The notes under the pieces are model-generated. The model was not told the origin of the DNA, made no database searches, and saw nothing but the letters and a program-made list of their open reading frames with translations. A DNA stretch of 64,000 nucleotides. Source: Campylobacter sp. RM5004. Its GTDB lineage: Bacteria; Campylobacterota; Campylobacteria; Campylobacterales; Campylobacteraceae. Shown here piece by piece: positions 45,013 to 54,288 of the stretch (position 1 is the stretch's first letter; every line of letters starts with the position of its first letter). A program made the translations under genes and the position numbers. The DNA is taken from the NCBI RefSeq assembly GCF_022369455.1, contig NZ_CP059599.1, positions 1,206,409 through 1,270,408 on the forward strand, written 5' to 3'.

Positions 45013-46697
45013 TTTAATATCCTTATTACGATATTGCTTTCATATTCTTTTTCTTTATCTTCTGAATTTAAGAACTTAATTAACACATCTCTAGACTCTA
45101 TTGTATAAGTATCATCAGCTCCTATTTCTTTTAAAAACGCAGTTACACCGCTAGTTGTTCCTTTTAATCTTAAGTTAATAATTTTATCGTTAAAAGTAAT
45201 ATTTGTAACTTTAATATGGCTTGAGTTTAAAATATTAGCTAATTTTACTGAAGCATTTGCTTTTGATAAATAATTAACCTTTTTATCATGTATATTATTT
45301 AAAAGCTCGTATCTAAATGAAAGAGTTCTTTCTGCCTCATTAGTCCTATCTCTTAAGTCATTTAATTGTGCTTGTAAGCTCTTAATCTCATTATCAATTC
45401 TTTCATATTCATTTTGTCTTGGTGGTATTTTTTCTGTTATCTCTTTTGTTTCAATTTCTAATAATTGACCTATTACATAATTATAAACAGGATAAATACT
45501 AGCTAAAATAACTATTGCAAGAATAGATAAGATTAATTTTCCTGAATACCTTTTAGCAAAAGGCGGTGGTCTTAAAAACATTGATATATTAAATACATCA
45601 TTAGGTAATTTTAATTGTTCATTAGCTCTTAAAAAGCTTAATAATACAAAAGGATTAATCCTTAATTCTCCACCTTCCTTTTCTGGAGTACTAGTAAATT
45701 CTGAAGGCGAATTAACTTCTACGGTAAAATTTCTAATATTTTTAAATAAATCATATTTAATTTTATGGATATTAACAAATTCTGTAACTTCTAAACTATT
45801 AATTCCAACTACAACTTTATTATTTAAAAGCATTTCAAGAATTTCATCATCATTTATGTTTTTAAAATTAGCAAATAATACTTCTACTTTTTTTAAGAAA
45901 TTTTGACTTAATCCTATATCCGTTCCAACAAAAACTTTACTTATTGTAGCTTTGTCTAACTGGGCAGTTTTTAGAATAATTGCTAAATTTGAAGTTAAAA
46001 ATTTAAATGCATCACCTAAAATCTTGTTTAAAGAAACTCTTTTAGCATCATCAATATGATCAAATCCATACTTAGATAATTCATTTAAGAACATATGCTC
46101 AGGAATTCTTTCTCCTAAATCATGAGAAAAACTACTATGTAGCATATCGATACTTAATTTGCTAAGTATTTTATAATTAATTAATTCTCCATCTTTATAA
46201 ACAGTAAGCGTAGCATAAGTTTTATGAAAATATATGAATACTTGAACTCCATCACCTTCAATTATTTTACTTGTATAATAATTTTGATACATAAGAGGTT
46301 CCATATCAATATAATCAATATATTGTAATTTGTTTGCAACCTCTTTAAATTCTGATTCAATTTTTTCATTTTCTACAACAAATACATTATAAACCGTATT
46401 TATTCCCATACTTGCATTAGAAATACTATAAGAAATCTTATATTCCTTTTCTATATCCAATTCAAGTAACTCATAAGTTTTATTTGTAATTATACTGATT
46501 TCATCCTCTTCAGAACCATTAGGAACTTCAACAGAAACATACTTTACATTATCACCAGGCATATAAGTGATATTATAAGCTGAGCTAGCTCTTTCTTTAA
46601 CTGTTATTTCACTAAGGACATTATCAGCAAGTTTATAGAGTTTTTTGGTGCTTGAATCGTAAGCAACTATTTCTCTTTTTTTCGCTGTTTTAGCCAT
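45009..46697 (-). CDS. PilM/PilN-like fused transformation-system protein
   Basis: The 562-aa protein seems to combine an N-terminal actin-like domain (about residues 1-380: IIEGDGVQVFIYFHKTYATL, ISKVFVGTDIGLSQNF) of PilM/GspL type with a PilN-like half. The latter has a membrane helix at ~395-415, a coiled coil and a ferredoxin-like domain (KVTNITFNDKIINLRLKGTT). In T4P systems these are usually two genes. It starts 18 bp after era and opens the competence part of the run. Confidence 0.7.
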   Translation of the reverse strand: MAKTAKKREIVAYDSSTKKLYKLADNVLSEITVKERASSAYNITYMPGDNVKYVSVEVPNGSEEDEISIITNKTYELLELDIEKEYKISYSISNASMGINTVYNVFVVENEKIESEFKEVANKLQYIDYIDMEPLMYQNYYTSKIIEGDGVQVFIYFHKTYATLTVYKDGELINYKILSKLSIDMLHSSFSHDLGERIPEHMFLNELSKYGFDHIDDAKRVSLNKILGDAFKFLTSNLAIILKTAQLDKATISKVFVGTDIGLSQNFLKKVEVLFANFKNINDDEILEMLLNNKVVVGINSLEVTEFVNIHKIKYDLFKNIRNFTVEVNSPSEFTSTPEKEGGELRINPFVLLSFLRANEQLKLPNDVFNISMFLRPPPFAKRYSGKLILSILAIVILASIYPVYNYVIGQLLEIETKEITEKIPPRQNEYERIDNEIKSLQAQLNDLRDRTNEAERTLSFRYELLNNIHDKKVNYLSKANASVKLANILNSSHIKVTNITFNDKIINLRLKGTTSGVTAFLKEIGADDTYTIESRDVLIKFLNSEDKEKEYESNIVIRILK

Positions 46698-46715
46698 ATA
46701 AATACCTCTAAAAAT

Positions 46716-47585
46716 TTATTGTTTTAAGCCTACTTTTTTCAAAAAGTTCTCATTATCATACCATTTTTTTTGAACTTTTACAATAAGCTTTAAATTGGTT
46801 TTTAATAAAAATAATTCAGAAATTCTCTTTCTTGCAACTATTCCTATACGCTTAATAGTATTAGCATCACGGCCTATTAACATTGCTTTATGATTTTCTG
46901 AATCTGTAACAATATCTGCATAAATTGTTAAAGAACTATCCTTTTCTATAACTTTACTAATCAAAACTTCACAACAATATGGTAATTCATCACTTAAATT
47001 TTGATAAATACTTTCTATGATTAATTCCTTAATAACATCTTTAGTATTTTTATCTGTTGTATATTCAGGATCAAAAAAATATGGGTGTTCTGGCAAATAC
47101 TTGATAATCTCATCTAATAATTTAGTTTTATAAAATTTATTTTTTGAAGTATAAGGAATAATATTTGGAACTTTTTCTAAAGCATTAAACTCGCTTAATT
47201 TTGCTAATAGTTTTTCTGGTTCTATTAAATCAACCTTATTTAAAACCACTAAATGCTCTACTTTAGGCTTTAATTCTAAAAATTTTTTATACTCATCAAT
47301 TTTATCAAAAACACTCATAACAAATAAAATCAAATCGCATTCATCTATACTTTTTTTTGCTGCCTCAATTAGCAACTGATTAAAGCTTTTATTACTTTCA
47401 TGAAGGCCTGGGGTATCTACCAATACAATTTGATTTTCTTTATGCATTATGACTACATTCATTTTTCTTCTTGTAGCGTTTTCTTTATGTGATACTAGGC
47501 AAAGATTTTCGCCTAGTAATGAATTAACCATAGTGCTTTTTCCGGCATTTGTTCTGCCAATTACACTTACAAAACCACTTTTCAT
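46716..47585 (-). CDS. era: GTPase Era
   Basis: Era binds 16S rRNA and assists 30S maturation. The 289-aa protein has the G motifs GRTNAGKS (residues 10-17), DTPGLHE and NKVD, and the C-terminal KH domain (IGRDANTIKRIGIVARKRIS). It overlaps hslU by 4 bp, as in C. jejuni. Confidence 0.96.
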   Translation of the reverse strand: MKSGFVSVIGRTNAGKSTMVNSLLGENLCLVSHKENATRRKMNVVIMHKENQIVLVDTPGLHESNKSFNQLLIEAAKKSIDECDLILFVMSVFDKIDEYKKFLELKPKVEHLVVLNKVDLIEPEKLLAKLSEFNALEKVPNIIPYTSKNKFYKTKLLDEIIKYLPEHPYFFDPEYTTDKNTKDVIKELIIESIYQNLSDELPYCCEVLISKVIEKDSSLTIYADIVTDSENHKAMLIGRDANTIKRIGIVARKRISELFLLKTNLKLIVKVQKKWYDNENFLKKVGLKQ

Positions 47586-48904
47586 AAGATGTATCTTGCT
47601 ATATCTTGATTTTCTATGATACTGCCTAATTTTTCATCAACTAATTTGGTATCAATTACGCAATCTTTACCTTGATATTTATCACACTCGTATGAAATAT
47701 CTTCAACTAATTTTTCAATAACAGTATGTAAGCGTCTTGCACCTATATCTTCCATGCTCTCATTAGCTTGAGCTGCAATTTTAGCGATTTTTTTAATAGC
47801 ATCATCTTCAAATACTAAATTAACACCTTCGGTTCCTAATAATGCTTTATATTGTTTTAAGAGTGAATTTTTTGGTCTTGTTAAAATCTCATATAATTCA
47901 TCAGCTCCTAAACTATCAAGTTCTACTCTTAATGGAAATCTTCCTTGTAATTCAGGGATTAAATCACTTGGCTTACTTAAATGAAATGCACCTGCTGCAA
48001 TAAATAATATATGATCGGTTTTTACATTACCTAATTTTGTATTTACAACACTACCTTCTACAATAGGTAATAAGTCTCTTTGAACACCTTCTTTGCTTGG
48101 ATCTTGTCTATTTGAGCTACCACTACTTACTGCAACTTTATCAATCTCATCAATGAAAATAATGCCTTCATTTTGCACTCTTCTTAAAGCTTCATCTTTA
48201 ATACTTTCATTATCTAATACGCTATCGGTTAATTCACTTTCTAAAACTTTTCTAGCATCTTTTATTTTTAGTTCTTTTTTGATTTTTTTATCAGCAATAC
48301 CGATAACTTTTACCATTTCTTGCATACTAGCAAGCTCTGGTGGTAAATTTGGATTTGTTTCAAGTGAACGTTGAGTTACAAAAATCTCTATAACTCTATC
48401 TTCAAATTCTTTATTCCTTAAACGCTCTTTCATTTTCTCTAAGCTTGTTTCATATTCAGCTTGTTTTTCTTCACTCACGCCTTTTGGTAAAGGTGGTAAT
48501 AATTTTTCTAAAATTTTATTTTCTACTAATTCGCTTAATTTTGTTTTGTTTTTTTCTAAATGTTCGTTTTTTACCAAGCTTAAAGCTGCATTTGCAAGAT
48601 CTCTTACCATACTTTCAACATCACGACCAACAAAGCCAACTTCTGTATATTTACTAGCCTCTACTTTAATAAAAGGTAAGCCCATTAATTTCGCAATTCT
48701 TCTTGCAATTTCTGTTTTACCAACACCTGTGCTTCCTATCATTAAAATATTTTTAGGAACAACATCATCTTGCATAGCTTCATCAAGCTTTAATCTTCTA
48801 TATCTATTCCTTAAAGCAATTGCTATAATTTTTTTAGCTTTTTCTTGACCTATTACATATTCATCTAAAAATTCAACTATTTCTTTAGGTAACATCTGCA
48901 TCAT
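47582..48904 (-). CDS. hslU: HslU (ClpY) unfoldase of the HslUV protease
   Basis: The 440-aa AAA+ ATPase has Walker A GSTGVGKT (57-64), Walker B (GIIFIDEIDKV), a shortened I-domain and the C-terminal docking tail ending in ARYIL that activates HslV. It starts within the hslV stop. Confidence 0.97.
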   Translation of the reverse strand: MMQMLPKEIVEFLDEYVIGQEKAKKIIAIALRNRYRRLKLDEAMQDDVVPKNILMIGSTGVGKTEIARRIAKLMGLPFIKVEASKYTEVGFVGRDVESMVRDLANAALSLVKNEHLEKNKTKLSELVENKILEKLLPPLPKGVSEEKQAEYETSLEKMKERLRNKEFEDRVIEIFVTQRSLETNPNLPPELASMQEMVKVIGIADKKIKKELKIKDARKVLESELTDSVLDNESIKDEALRRVQNEGIIFIDEIDKVAVSSGSSNRQDPSKEGVQRDLLPIVEGSVVNTKLGNVKTDHILFIAAGAFHLSKPSDLIPELQGRFPLRVELDSLGADELYEILTRPKNSLLKQYKALLGTEGVNLVFEDDAIKKIAKIAAQANESMEDIGARRLHTVIEKLVEDISYECDKYQGKDCVIDTKLVDEKLGSIIENQDIARYIL

Positions 48905-49440
48905 TAATCCCTTAATTCATAAGTAGTTATATTAGTATTTGTATAAATACAAATCTCTCCTGCTATTTTAAGACTTTCTTTAACTAGACTTAATTCATCA
49001 AGATTTGCATGATTGTGTAATGCTCTTGCAGCACTAAGCGCATAAGCTCCGCCACTTCCGATAGCACAAATACATTCATCTTGCGGAACAACAACATCAC
49101 CTGTCCCACTTAATAAAAATATTTGTTTTCTATTTAAAACTATCATCATAGCTTCAAGTTTTCTTAAATATTTATCTTTTCTCCATTCTTTAGAAAACTC
49201 AATAACAGCTCTTTCTAAATCACCTTTTTTGCTTTCAAGCATTTTTTCAAACATATCAAATAAAGTAAAAGCATCAGCAGTGCTTCCTGCAAATCCTGCT
49301 AATACTTTTCCTTCATAAAGCTTTCTAAGTTTTACAGCATTACCTTTTAAAACGGTGTTACCAAAGGTAACTTGTCCATCTCCACCAATAACTGAAGCCT
49401 CTTTGCCTTTATAAGCTAATATCGTTGTAGCGTGAAACAT
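48904..49440 (-). CDS. hslV: HslV peptidase subunit
   Basis: The 178-aa proteasome-beta-type peptidase begins [12 protein letters not shown]. The catalytic Thr should be exposed by removal of a short propeptide before TTI. It has [10 protein letters not shown] and [13 protein letters not shown]. It pairs with HslU and overlaps rplI by 1 bp. Confidence 0.96.
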   Translation of the reverse strand: MFHATTILAYKGKEASVIGGDGQVTFGNTVLKGNAVKLRKLYEGKVLAGFAGSTADAFTLFDMFEKMLESKKGDLERAVIEFSKEWRKDKYLRKLEAMMIVLNRKQIFLLSGTGDVVVPQDECICAIGSGGAYALSAARALHNHANLDELSLVKESLKIAGEICIYTNTNITTYELRD

Positions 49441-49883
49441 TAAGCACCTTTAACTACTACAACAAATTCAGCAACAATGCCATGACCTAATTTCGCACTA
49501 ACTTTATATTCGCCTTCTGCTTTTATTGAATAATCTTGTATGCTTTTTTTATCAAGCTCTAGATTATATTGCTCTTTAATAGCTTGTGAAATTTCATCTT
49601 TTGTAACTCCACCAAACAATGCTCCATTAGCTCCTAATTGTTTTTTAACGATTACTTTTTTATCAGCTAAACTCTCTTTTAATTTATTCATTAATTCAAG
49701 TTCGTATCTGTCTTGCTCTTCTTTTTTCTTTACATCGCTTGCATGTTTTCTTAAAACTTCTGTGCTAGCAACTTTTGCAAAACCTTTACCGATTAAGAAA
49801 TTTTGTCCATATCCATCTTTTACTTCTTTTACTTCTCCAGCTTTTCCTAAGCCTTTTACATCTTTAATTAATAGTACTTTCAT
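49440..49883 (-). CDS. rplI: 50S ribosomal protein L9
   Basis: The 147-aa protein begins with the L9 signature ([33 protein letters not shown]), with the long central helix and C-terminal domain following. It is the first gene of a 13-gene minus-strand run ending at ctsF. Confidence 0.96.
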   Translation of the reverse strand: MKVLLIKDVKGLGKAGEVKEVKDGYGQNFLIGKGFAKVASTEVLRKHASDVKKKEEQDRYELELMNKLKESLADKKVIVKKQLGANGALFGGVTKDEISQAIKEQYNLELDKKSIQDYSIKAEGEYKVSAKLGHGIVAEFVVVVKGA

Positions 49884-49908
49884 TAATTCTCCTTTGATAA
49901 TAATGTAG

Positions 49909-49914
49909 ATTGTA
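49909..49914 (-). promoter_or_regulatory. putative -10 box of the rplI-cts run
   Basis: TACAAT on the minus strand lies 25 bp before the rplI ATG, in the only sizeable gap (165 bp) upstream of the run. There is no equally good candidate nearer to the cts genes. Confidence 0.35.
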
Positions 49915-49971
49915 ATAAAAAAAGGTATTTTTTAACAAATTTATATAAGTTTTTATAGAATTTATTTTTCA

Positions 49972-49989
49972 AATTCCTATTTCAAATTC
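49972..49989. repeat. dispersed 18-mer, single forward copy
   Basis: An exact AATTCCTATTTCAAATTC, with no partner arm, lies between rplI and the DUF3972 gene. It is the only copy adjacent to the 13-kb competence run, which contains none inside. Confidence 0.8.
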
Positions 49990-50048
49990 TTTTTGATATT
50001 CTATTAAATAGTATAAATAATAAAAACATTAAGCTAAAATTAACTTAA

Positions 50049-50531
50049 TTATTCTTTATTATCCTTTTGATAATTTTCTACAGCTTTATTCCACATTAGC
50101 TTATATTTACGCTTTAAATACTCTATCTCTTCTCTAGCGTCTTTTAATTCAGCATTTAAAGTATCAATTATTTTTCTATCTTCATCATAAAGTTCTTGCA
50201 TAGAATAAAGTGCTTCTTTTAAAAAAGCATTTTCTCCCCTTAAAACATCTAGCGTTTCATCTTTTGCATCTAATACTTTTTCGTGAAGATTTAAAATAGT
50301 TCCGATAGTTTTTTCTATAAAATTACCGGCTGGCGTATTTGCAATATCTTGAACTTCAATGTTTTTATCCTTAACAGGAACAATAGCAAAAGTTCCTGCA
50401 TTTGCTTCAATTAAAAGTCTATCGTTTTCATATTTATGTTTTAAAGAACCACTTTTAACCATAGCCATTACAACTTCTTCATTTAAATGAACTAATTTAC
50501 AAAATTCACTAAGTTCAAGATATGTTTGCAT
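50049..50531 (-). CDS. DUF3972 helix-turn-helix/coiled-coil protein
   Basis: The 160-aa protein has an N-terminal DNA-binding-like segment (YLELSEFCKLVHLNEEVVMA) and a long coiled coil (about residues 75-150). The domain order is like the protein at 16844-17260, though identity is low. DUF3972 is restricted to epsilonproteobacteria and its role is unknown. It starts 9 bp after the U32 peptidase gene. Confidence 0.75.
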   Translation of the reverse strand: MQTYLELSEFCKLVHLNEEVVMAMVKSGSLKHKYENDRLLIEANAGTFAIVPVKDKNIEVQDIANTPAGNFIEKTIGTILNLHEKVLDAKDETLDVLRGENAFLKEALYSMQELYDEDRKIIDTLNAELKDAREEIEYLKRKYKLMWNKAVENYQKDNKE

Positions 50532-50540
50532 TTTTATCCT

Positions 50541-51788
50541 TTATGCTCTTAAAAAACTAAACTCTGGTAATAAAGATGGACTTAAAATCTCATTTACATT
50601 ACCGCTGTGTAATTCAATAAATTCTTTTTTATTTTCATTTATAAGTTTTTTAAACTTACAAAAATATTTATCATCACGCTTATAAATTTCGCCTATTTCA
50701 TTGCTAACAAACTCAATTTTTGCATTTAAAGGTGCAAAAATTTCATACTCAAAACCTGTTTTAATAACACCTTTACTAGCAATGCTCTTACCATTTTCGC
50801 TAAATCCATGAACTTGCATTGTTCCTTGCATTATAGAAGTTTCATGATTTTGGGTATCTTCTTTTTCATAAGGTCTTGCCATTAAATATCCATCTGTAAA
50901 ACCACGAGATTTTAAGGTATTTAATTCATCATCATATTTTTTAGCATCAAATTGATTATTTAAAGTATCAAGAACTGCTTGTTTATAAGTTCTAGTAGCA
51001 CATGCTACATAATACTCACTTTTAGTTCTTCCTTCAATTTTAAAAGCATTTATGGCATTTTTTTCCATAATTTTATCTATATAATTAGCTAATTTTAAAT
51101 CTTTTGAATTAAAAATATGAGTTCCTAAATCATCTTCTACGACTCTAAATAAAGCATTATTTTCTGGGTTTTTTGCATACAATTCATAAGGAAATCTACA
51201 ATCATTCGCACAAGCTCCTAGATTTGAGCGTCTGCCACTTTGAACTGCTGAGATTAAACATCTCCCACTATAAGCAAAACACATAGAGCCATGAACAAAA
51301 GCTTCTATTTCAATATCTGCATTTTTTGCTATATCACAAGCATCTTTTAAGCCTAATTCTCTAGCAATTACAACTCTTTTTGCTCCTAATTCTTTATAAA
51401 CTAAAGCATCTTCATAGTTTAAAATATTTGCTTGAGTGCTTACATGTATAGGAATATTTGGTGCAATTTCTCTTGCTAATTTCATCGCACCTATACTAGC
51501 AATTATTAAAGCATCTGGCTTTAATTCAGCAAGCAATGCTAAATGTCTTTTTAGCCCTTCAATTTGTGCACTTACATGAAAACCATTCACAGTTGCATAA
51601 ACTTGCACACCCCTATCATGAGCATACTTAATACCTTCTGCAAAGCTAGTTTCATCAAATTCTTTAGCAGCACGAGAACGCAAAGAAAATGATGAAAGCC
51701 CTGCATAAACAGCATCAGCACCATAATTTACAGCAATTTTTAATTTTTTTAAATTACCTGCTGGAGCAATTATTTGTGGTCTTATCAT
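50541..51788 (-). CDS. U32-family peptidase/tRNA or rRNA hydroxylase-type protein
   Basis: The 415-aa protein has the U32 signature EAFVHGSMCFAYSGRCLIS and conserved Cys in ANDCRFPYEL. U32 proteins include collagenase-like peptidases and, as now recognised, RNA hydroxylases (TrhP/RlhA). The cysteine pattern suits an iron-sulfur enzyme. It overlaps cheZ by 1 bp, as in C. jejuni (glnA-cheZ-U32). Confidence 0.88.
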   Translation of the reverse strand: MIRPQIIAPAGNLKKLKIAVNYGADAVYAGLSSFSLRSRAAKEFDETSFAEGIKYAHDRGVQVYATVNGFHVSAQIEGLKRHLALLAELKPDALIIASIGAMKLAREIAPNIPIHVSTQANILNYEDALVYKELGAKRVVIARELGLKDACDIAKNADIEIEAFVHGSMCFAYSGRCLISAVQSGRRSNLGACANDCRFPYELYAKNPENNALFRVVEDDLGTHIFNSKDLKLANYIDKIMEKNAINAFKIEGRTKSEYYVACATRTYKQAVLDTLNNQFDAKKYDDELNTLKSRGFTDGYLMARPYEKEDTQNHETSIMQGTMQVHGFSENGKSIASKGVIKTGFEYEIFAPLNAKIEFVSNEIGEIYKRDDKYFCKFKKLINENKKEFIELHSGNVNEILSPSLLPEFSFLRA

Positions 51789-52495
51789 TATTTTTTACCT
51801 AACGATGCAATTAATGCTTCAATATCATCGTTTGTTACTAAATCAGCCGTACTATCACCTTCAATATGAACAGCACTGCTAACTCTCTTCTCATCATCAA
51901 TTCTACCTTCAAACAAGCTATTCATATATTTAGACAATGCTCTCATAACATTTATAACACGCTCGATCTTTTGTCTATGAATATCTTGATATTGCATAGC
52001 ATCCATTGCCATCATAGCTTCATCTTGACCCATAGCTAAATTATCTAACGCTTCATCAATGCTTGATAATTGATTTTTACAATCTTCTAAAGCTTCGCTA
52101 AATTTATTAACATTAGGAAACTTCTCATTTAAAGTAGTAAATAAATCAACTTGATTTTGAACTGACTTTTTAAATGTTTTTATAATTTTTTCAGCAGTTG
52201 CAAAATAATCCATCATTGTTTCAATTTTTTCAAGTAGCTCAGTAGCTTTTACTTCGCTATCACGAGTAACATCATCTAATTGATTTACAACTTTGTGATC
52301 TTCTGTTGGTGGTGGTGGCGGCCATGATTTTCTTGAATCTGGTCTATATGATTTATATTCTTCTTCTAAAGCTAAATCTTCATCTTCTATCTTTACTTCT
52401 TCTTGGATTTCATTAGCTTTTGGTTCATCAATGATTTCATCATCAAAATCATCAAGACCCCCCGCCATTAAAGCGTCTAATTCTTCTTGCGTCAT
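51788..52495 (-). CDS. cheZ: epsilonproteobacterial CheZ phosphatase
   Basis: CheZ dephosphorylates CheY-P. The 235-aa protein has the CheZ helical hairpin with the catalytic Asp/Gln region (AMDAMQYQDIHRQKIERVIN) and a C-terminal CheY-binding tail (LVTNDDIEALIASLGKK). The N-terminus MTQEELDALMAG resembles the FliM CheY-binding peptide (LSQDEIDALL). A G6 run encodes part of AGGL. Divergent from glnA across 82 bp. Confidence 0.88.
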   Translation of the reverse strand: MTQEELDALMAGGLDDFDDEIIDEPKANEIQEEVKIEDEDLALEEEYKSYRPDSRKSWPPPPPTEDHKVVNQLDDVTRDSEVKATELLEKIETMMDYFATAEKIIKTFKKSVQNQVDLFTTLNEKFPNVNKFSEALEDCKNQLSSIDEALDNLAMGQDEAMMAMDAMQYQDIHRQKIERVINVMRALSKYMNSLFEGRIDDEKRVSSAVHIEGDSTADLVTNDDIEALIASLGKK

Positions 52496-52537
52496 TATTT
52501 TCTTCCTTAAAATAATACTTAATTAAAAAATATTAGT

Positions 52538-52543
52538 TAAAAT
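52538..52543 (+). promoter_or_regulatory. putative glnA -10 box
   Basis: TAAAAT lies 35 bp before the glnA ATG in the 82-bp cheZ-glnA gap. No -24/-12 (sigma-54) element is visible. Confidence 0.35.
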
Positions 52544-52577
52544 CATAGCCTAACAAATCTAACTTAAGGTTAAAAAA

Positions 52578-54008
52578 ATGGCTAAATTTGTAAATAATGT
52601 TACCGAATTCTTTGATTTTTGTATAAGCAATGAAATTAAGTTTGTAGATTTTAGATTTACTTCTCTTGATGGCACTTGGAATCATCATACCTATACAATG
52701 AAAAGCGTAGATGAAGATGTTCTTAAAAACGGAATACCTTTTGATGCAAGTTCATATAAAGGTTGGCAGCCTATTGAAAAAAGTGATATGATACTAATTC
52801 CTGATGTTACAACAACTTTTATCGACCCATTTACAAGTGATAATACTGTTATTGTAATTTGTGATATTTTTGATGTTTATAAAAATGATTTTTATGAAAA
52901 ATGCCCTAGAACAATAGCAAAAAGAACACTAAAAATGCTAGATGAAAGCGGTATCGCTGATAAAGCTTATTTTGGAGCTGAGAATGAGTTTTTCATCTTT
53001 GATGATGTAAAGATTGTTGATACTATGAATCATTCTATGTATTTAATAGATACAGAAGAAGGCGAATGGAACGACGCAAAACACTACGATGATGCGTATA
53101 ATACAGGTCATCGCCCTAGAAGAAAAGGCGGTTATACTCCAGTGCCACCAGTAGATAGTATGCAAGATTTAAGAGCTGAGATGGTTCAAGTATTAGAAAG
53201 AGTTGGGCTTGAATGCTTCGTTCATCATCACGAAAACGCACAAGGTCAAGGCGAAATCGGAGTTAAGTTTAATACCTTAGTAGAAGCTGCTGATAATGTA
53301 CAAATCTATAAATATGTTGTAAAAATGGTAGCTCATCTAAATGGTAAAACAGCTACGTTTATGCCAAAACCACTTCATCTTGATAATGGTAGCGGAATGC
53401 ATGTTCATATGAGTTTGTTTAAAAATGGCAAAAACTTATTTTATGATAAAAGCGGCTATGCGGGACTTAGCAAAACTGCAATCCATTATATAGGCGGAGT
53501 TTTAAGACATGCAAGAAGTGTAACAGCATTTACAAATCCTACTACAAATTCTTATAAGAGATTAATACCAGGCTTTGAAGCTCCATCAATTCTAACCTAC
53601 TCTTGTCAAAATCGCTCTGCAAGTTGTAGGGTTCCTTATGGAATTAATGAAAAAAGCGCAAGAGTTGAAATGCGTTTCCCTGATAGCTCTAGCAATGTAT
53701 ATTTGGCATTTTCATCAATGCTTTTAGCTGGTCTTGATGGGATTAAAAATGAGCTTACAGCAGCAGGTCCTATGGATGAAAACTTATTTAAACTAAGCCT
53801 TGATGAGATTAGAGAAAAAGGCATAGAGCAATTACCACACACTTTAAGGGGTGCTTTAGAAAGCCTTATTCGTGATAATGCTTACTTAAAACCTGCATTT
53901 ACTGATGTTTGCATACAAGATTATCAACATATGAAGTTTAAAAATCAAGTTTGGCCAGTAGAACAACGCCCTACTGCTTATGAGTTTAAGACAACTTATT
54001 CTTGCTAA
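52578..54008 (+). CDS. glnA: glutamine synthetase
   Basis: The type I (GSI) enzyme makes glutamine from glutamate and ammonia. The 476-aa protein has the signatures [23 protein letters not shown] (ATP/metal site) and [20 protein letters not shown]. It is monocistronic. The terminator is formed by a dispersed-repeat hairpin (54016-54056). Confidence 0.97.
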   Translation: MAKFVNNVTEFFDFCISNEIKFVDFRFTSLDGTWNHHTYTMKSVDEDVLKNGIPFDASSYKGWQPIEKSDMILIPDVTTTFIDPFTSDNTVIVICDIFDVYKNDFYEKCPRTIAKRTLKMLDESGIADKAYFGAENEFFIFDDVKIVDTMNHSMYLIDTEEGEWNDAKHYDDAYNTGHRPRRKGGYTPVPPVDSMQDLRAEMVQVLERVGLECFVHHHENAQGQGEIGVKFNTLVEAADNVQIYKYVVKMVAHLNGKTATFMPKPLHLDNGSGMHVHMSLFKNGKNLFYDKSGYAGLSKTAIHYIGGVLRHARSVTAFTNPTTNSYKRLIPGFEAPSILTYSCQNRSASCRVPYGINEKSARVEMRFPDSSSNVYLAFSSMLLAGLDGIKNELTAAGPMDENLFKLSLDEIREKGIEQLPHTLRGALESLIRDNAYLKPAFTDVCIQDYQHMKFKNQVWPVEQRPTAYEFKTTYSC

Positions 54009-54015
54009 TTTTTAT

Positions 54016-54056
54016 AATTCCTATTTCAAATTCCAAAAAATTATGAAATAGGAATT
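54016..54056 (+). repeat. dispersed inverted repeat acting as probable glnA terminator
   Basis: An exact forward 18-mer (54016-54033) pairs over 13 bp with TGAAATAGGAATT (54044-54056), 7 bp past the glnA stop. Confidence 0.8.
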
Positions 54057-54066
54057 TCAATTTTGT

Positions 54067-54264
54067 TATAATTTGTAGCTTTTAATCTTTAAATATTAAT
54101 TCAAAAATTTTCCCAACAATTGCAAGCATAATAAGCCCTATAAAAATCAAAAGCTAAAAACCATACATAAACTAATATTTAAGTTTTTCCTGTCTTAGCA
54201 AAAAAACAAAGTCTTAATCATATCCATGCAAAAAGAATTTGAAATTCCTATTTCAAATTCTTTT
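54067..54264 (+). ncRNA. possible small RNA between glnA and the BspA-like gene
   Basis: TATAAT at 54067-54072 (in a TTGTTATAAT context) could start a transcript near 54079. The tight hairpin with trailing T at 54231-54264 would end it, giving about 185 nt with no ORF. This is only a promoter-plus-terminator pattern. Confidence 0.25.
54231..54264. repeat. compact dispersed-repeat hairpin
   Basis: AAAAGAATTTGAAA pairs with TTTCAAATTCTTTT over a 6-nt loop TTCCTA. The forward 18-mer (54243-54260) lies inside it, so one arm has been rebuilt into a short self-complementary form. The same form recurs at 55518-55549. Confidence 0.85.
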
Positions 54265-54288
54265 GCTTAATTTTACAAATTTCATTAC

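Noticed and set aside
48445-48848. Two plus-strand frames opposite hslU
   Set aside because: Antisense shadows of a conserved gene.
52458-52463. G6 run in cheZ as a phase-variation site
   Set aside because: Six G is below the usual unstable length, and the frame is intact across it.
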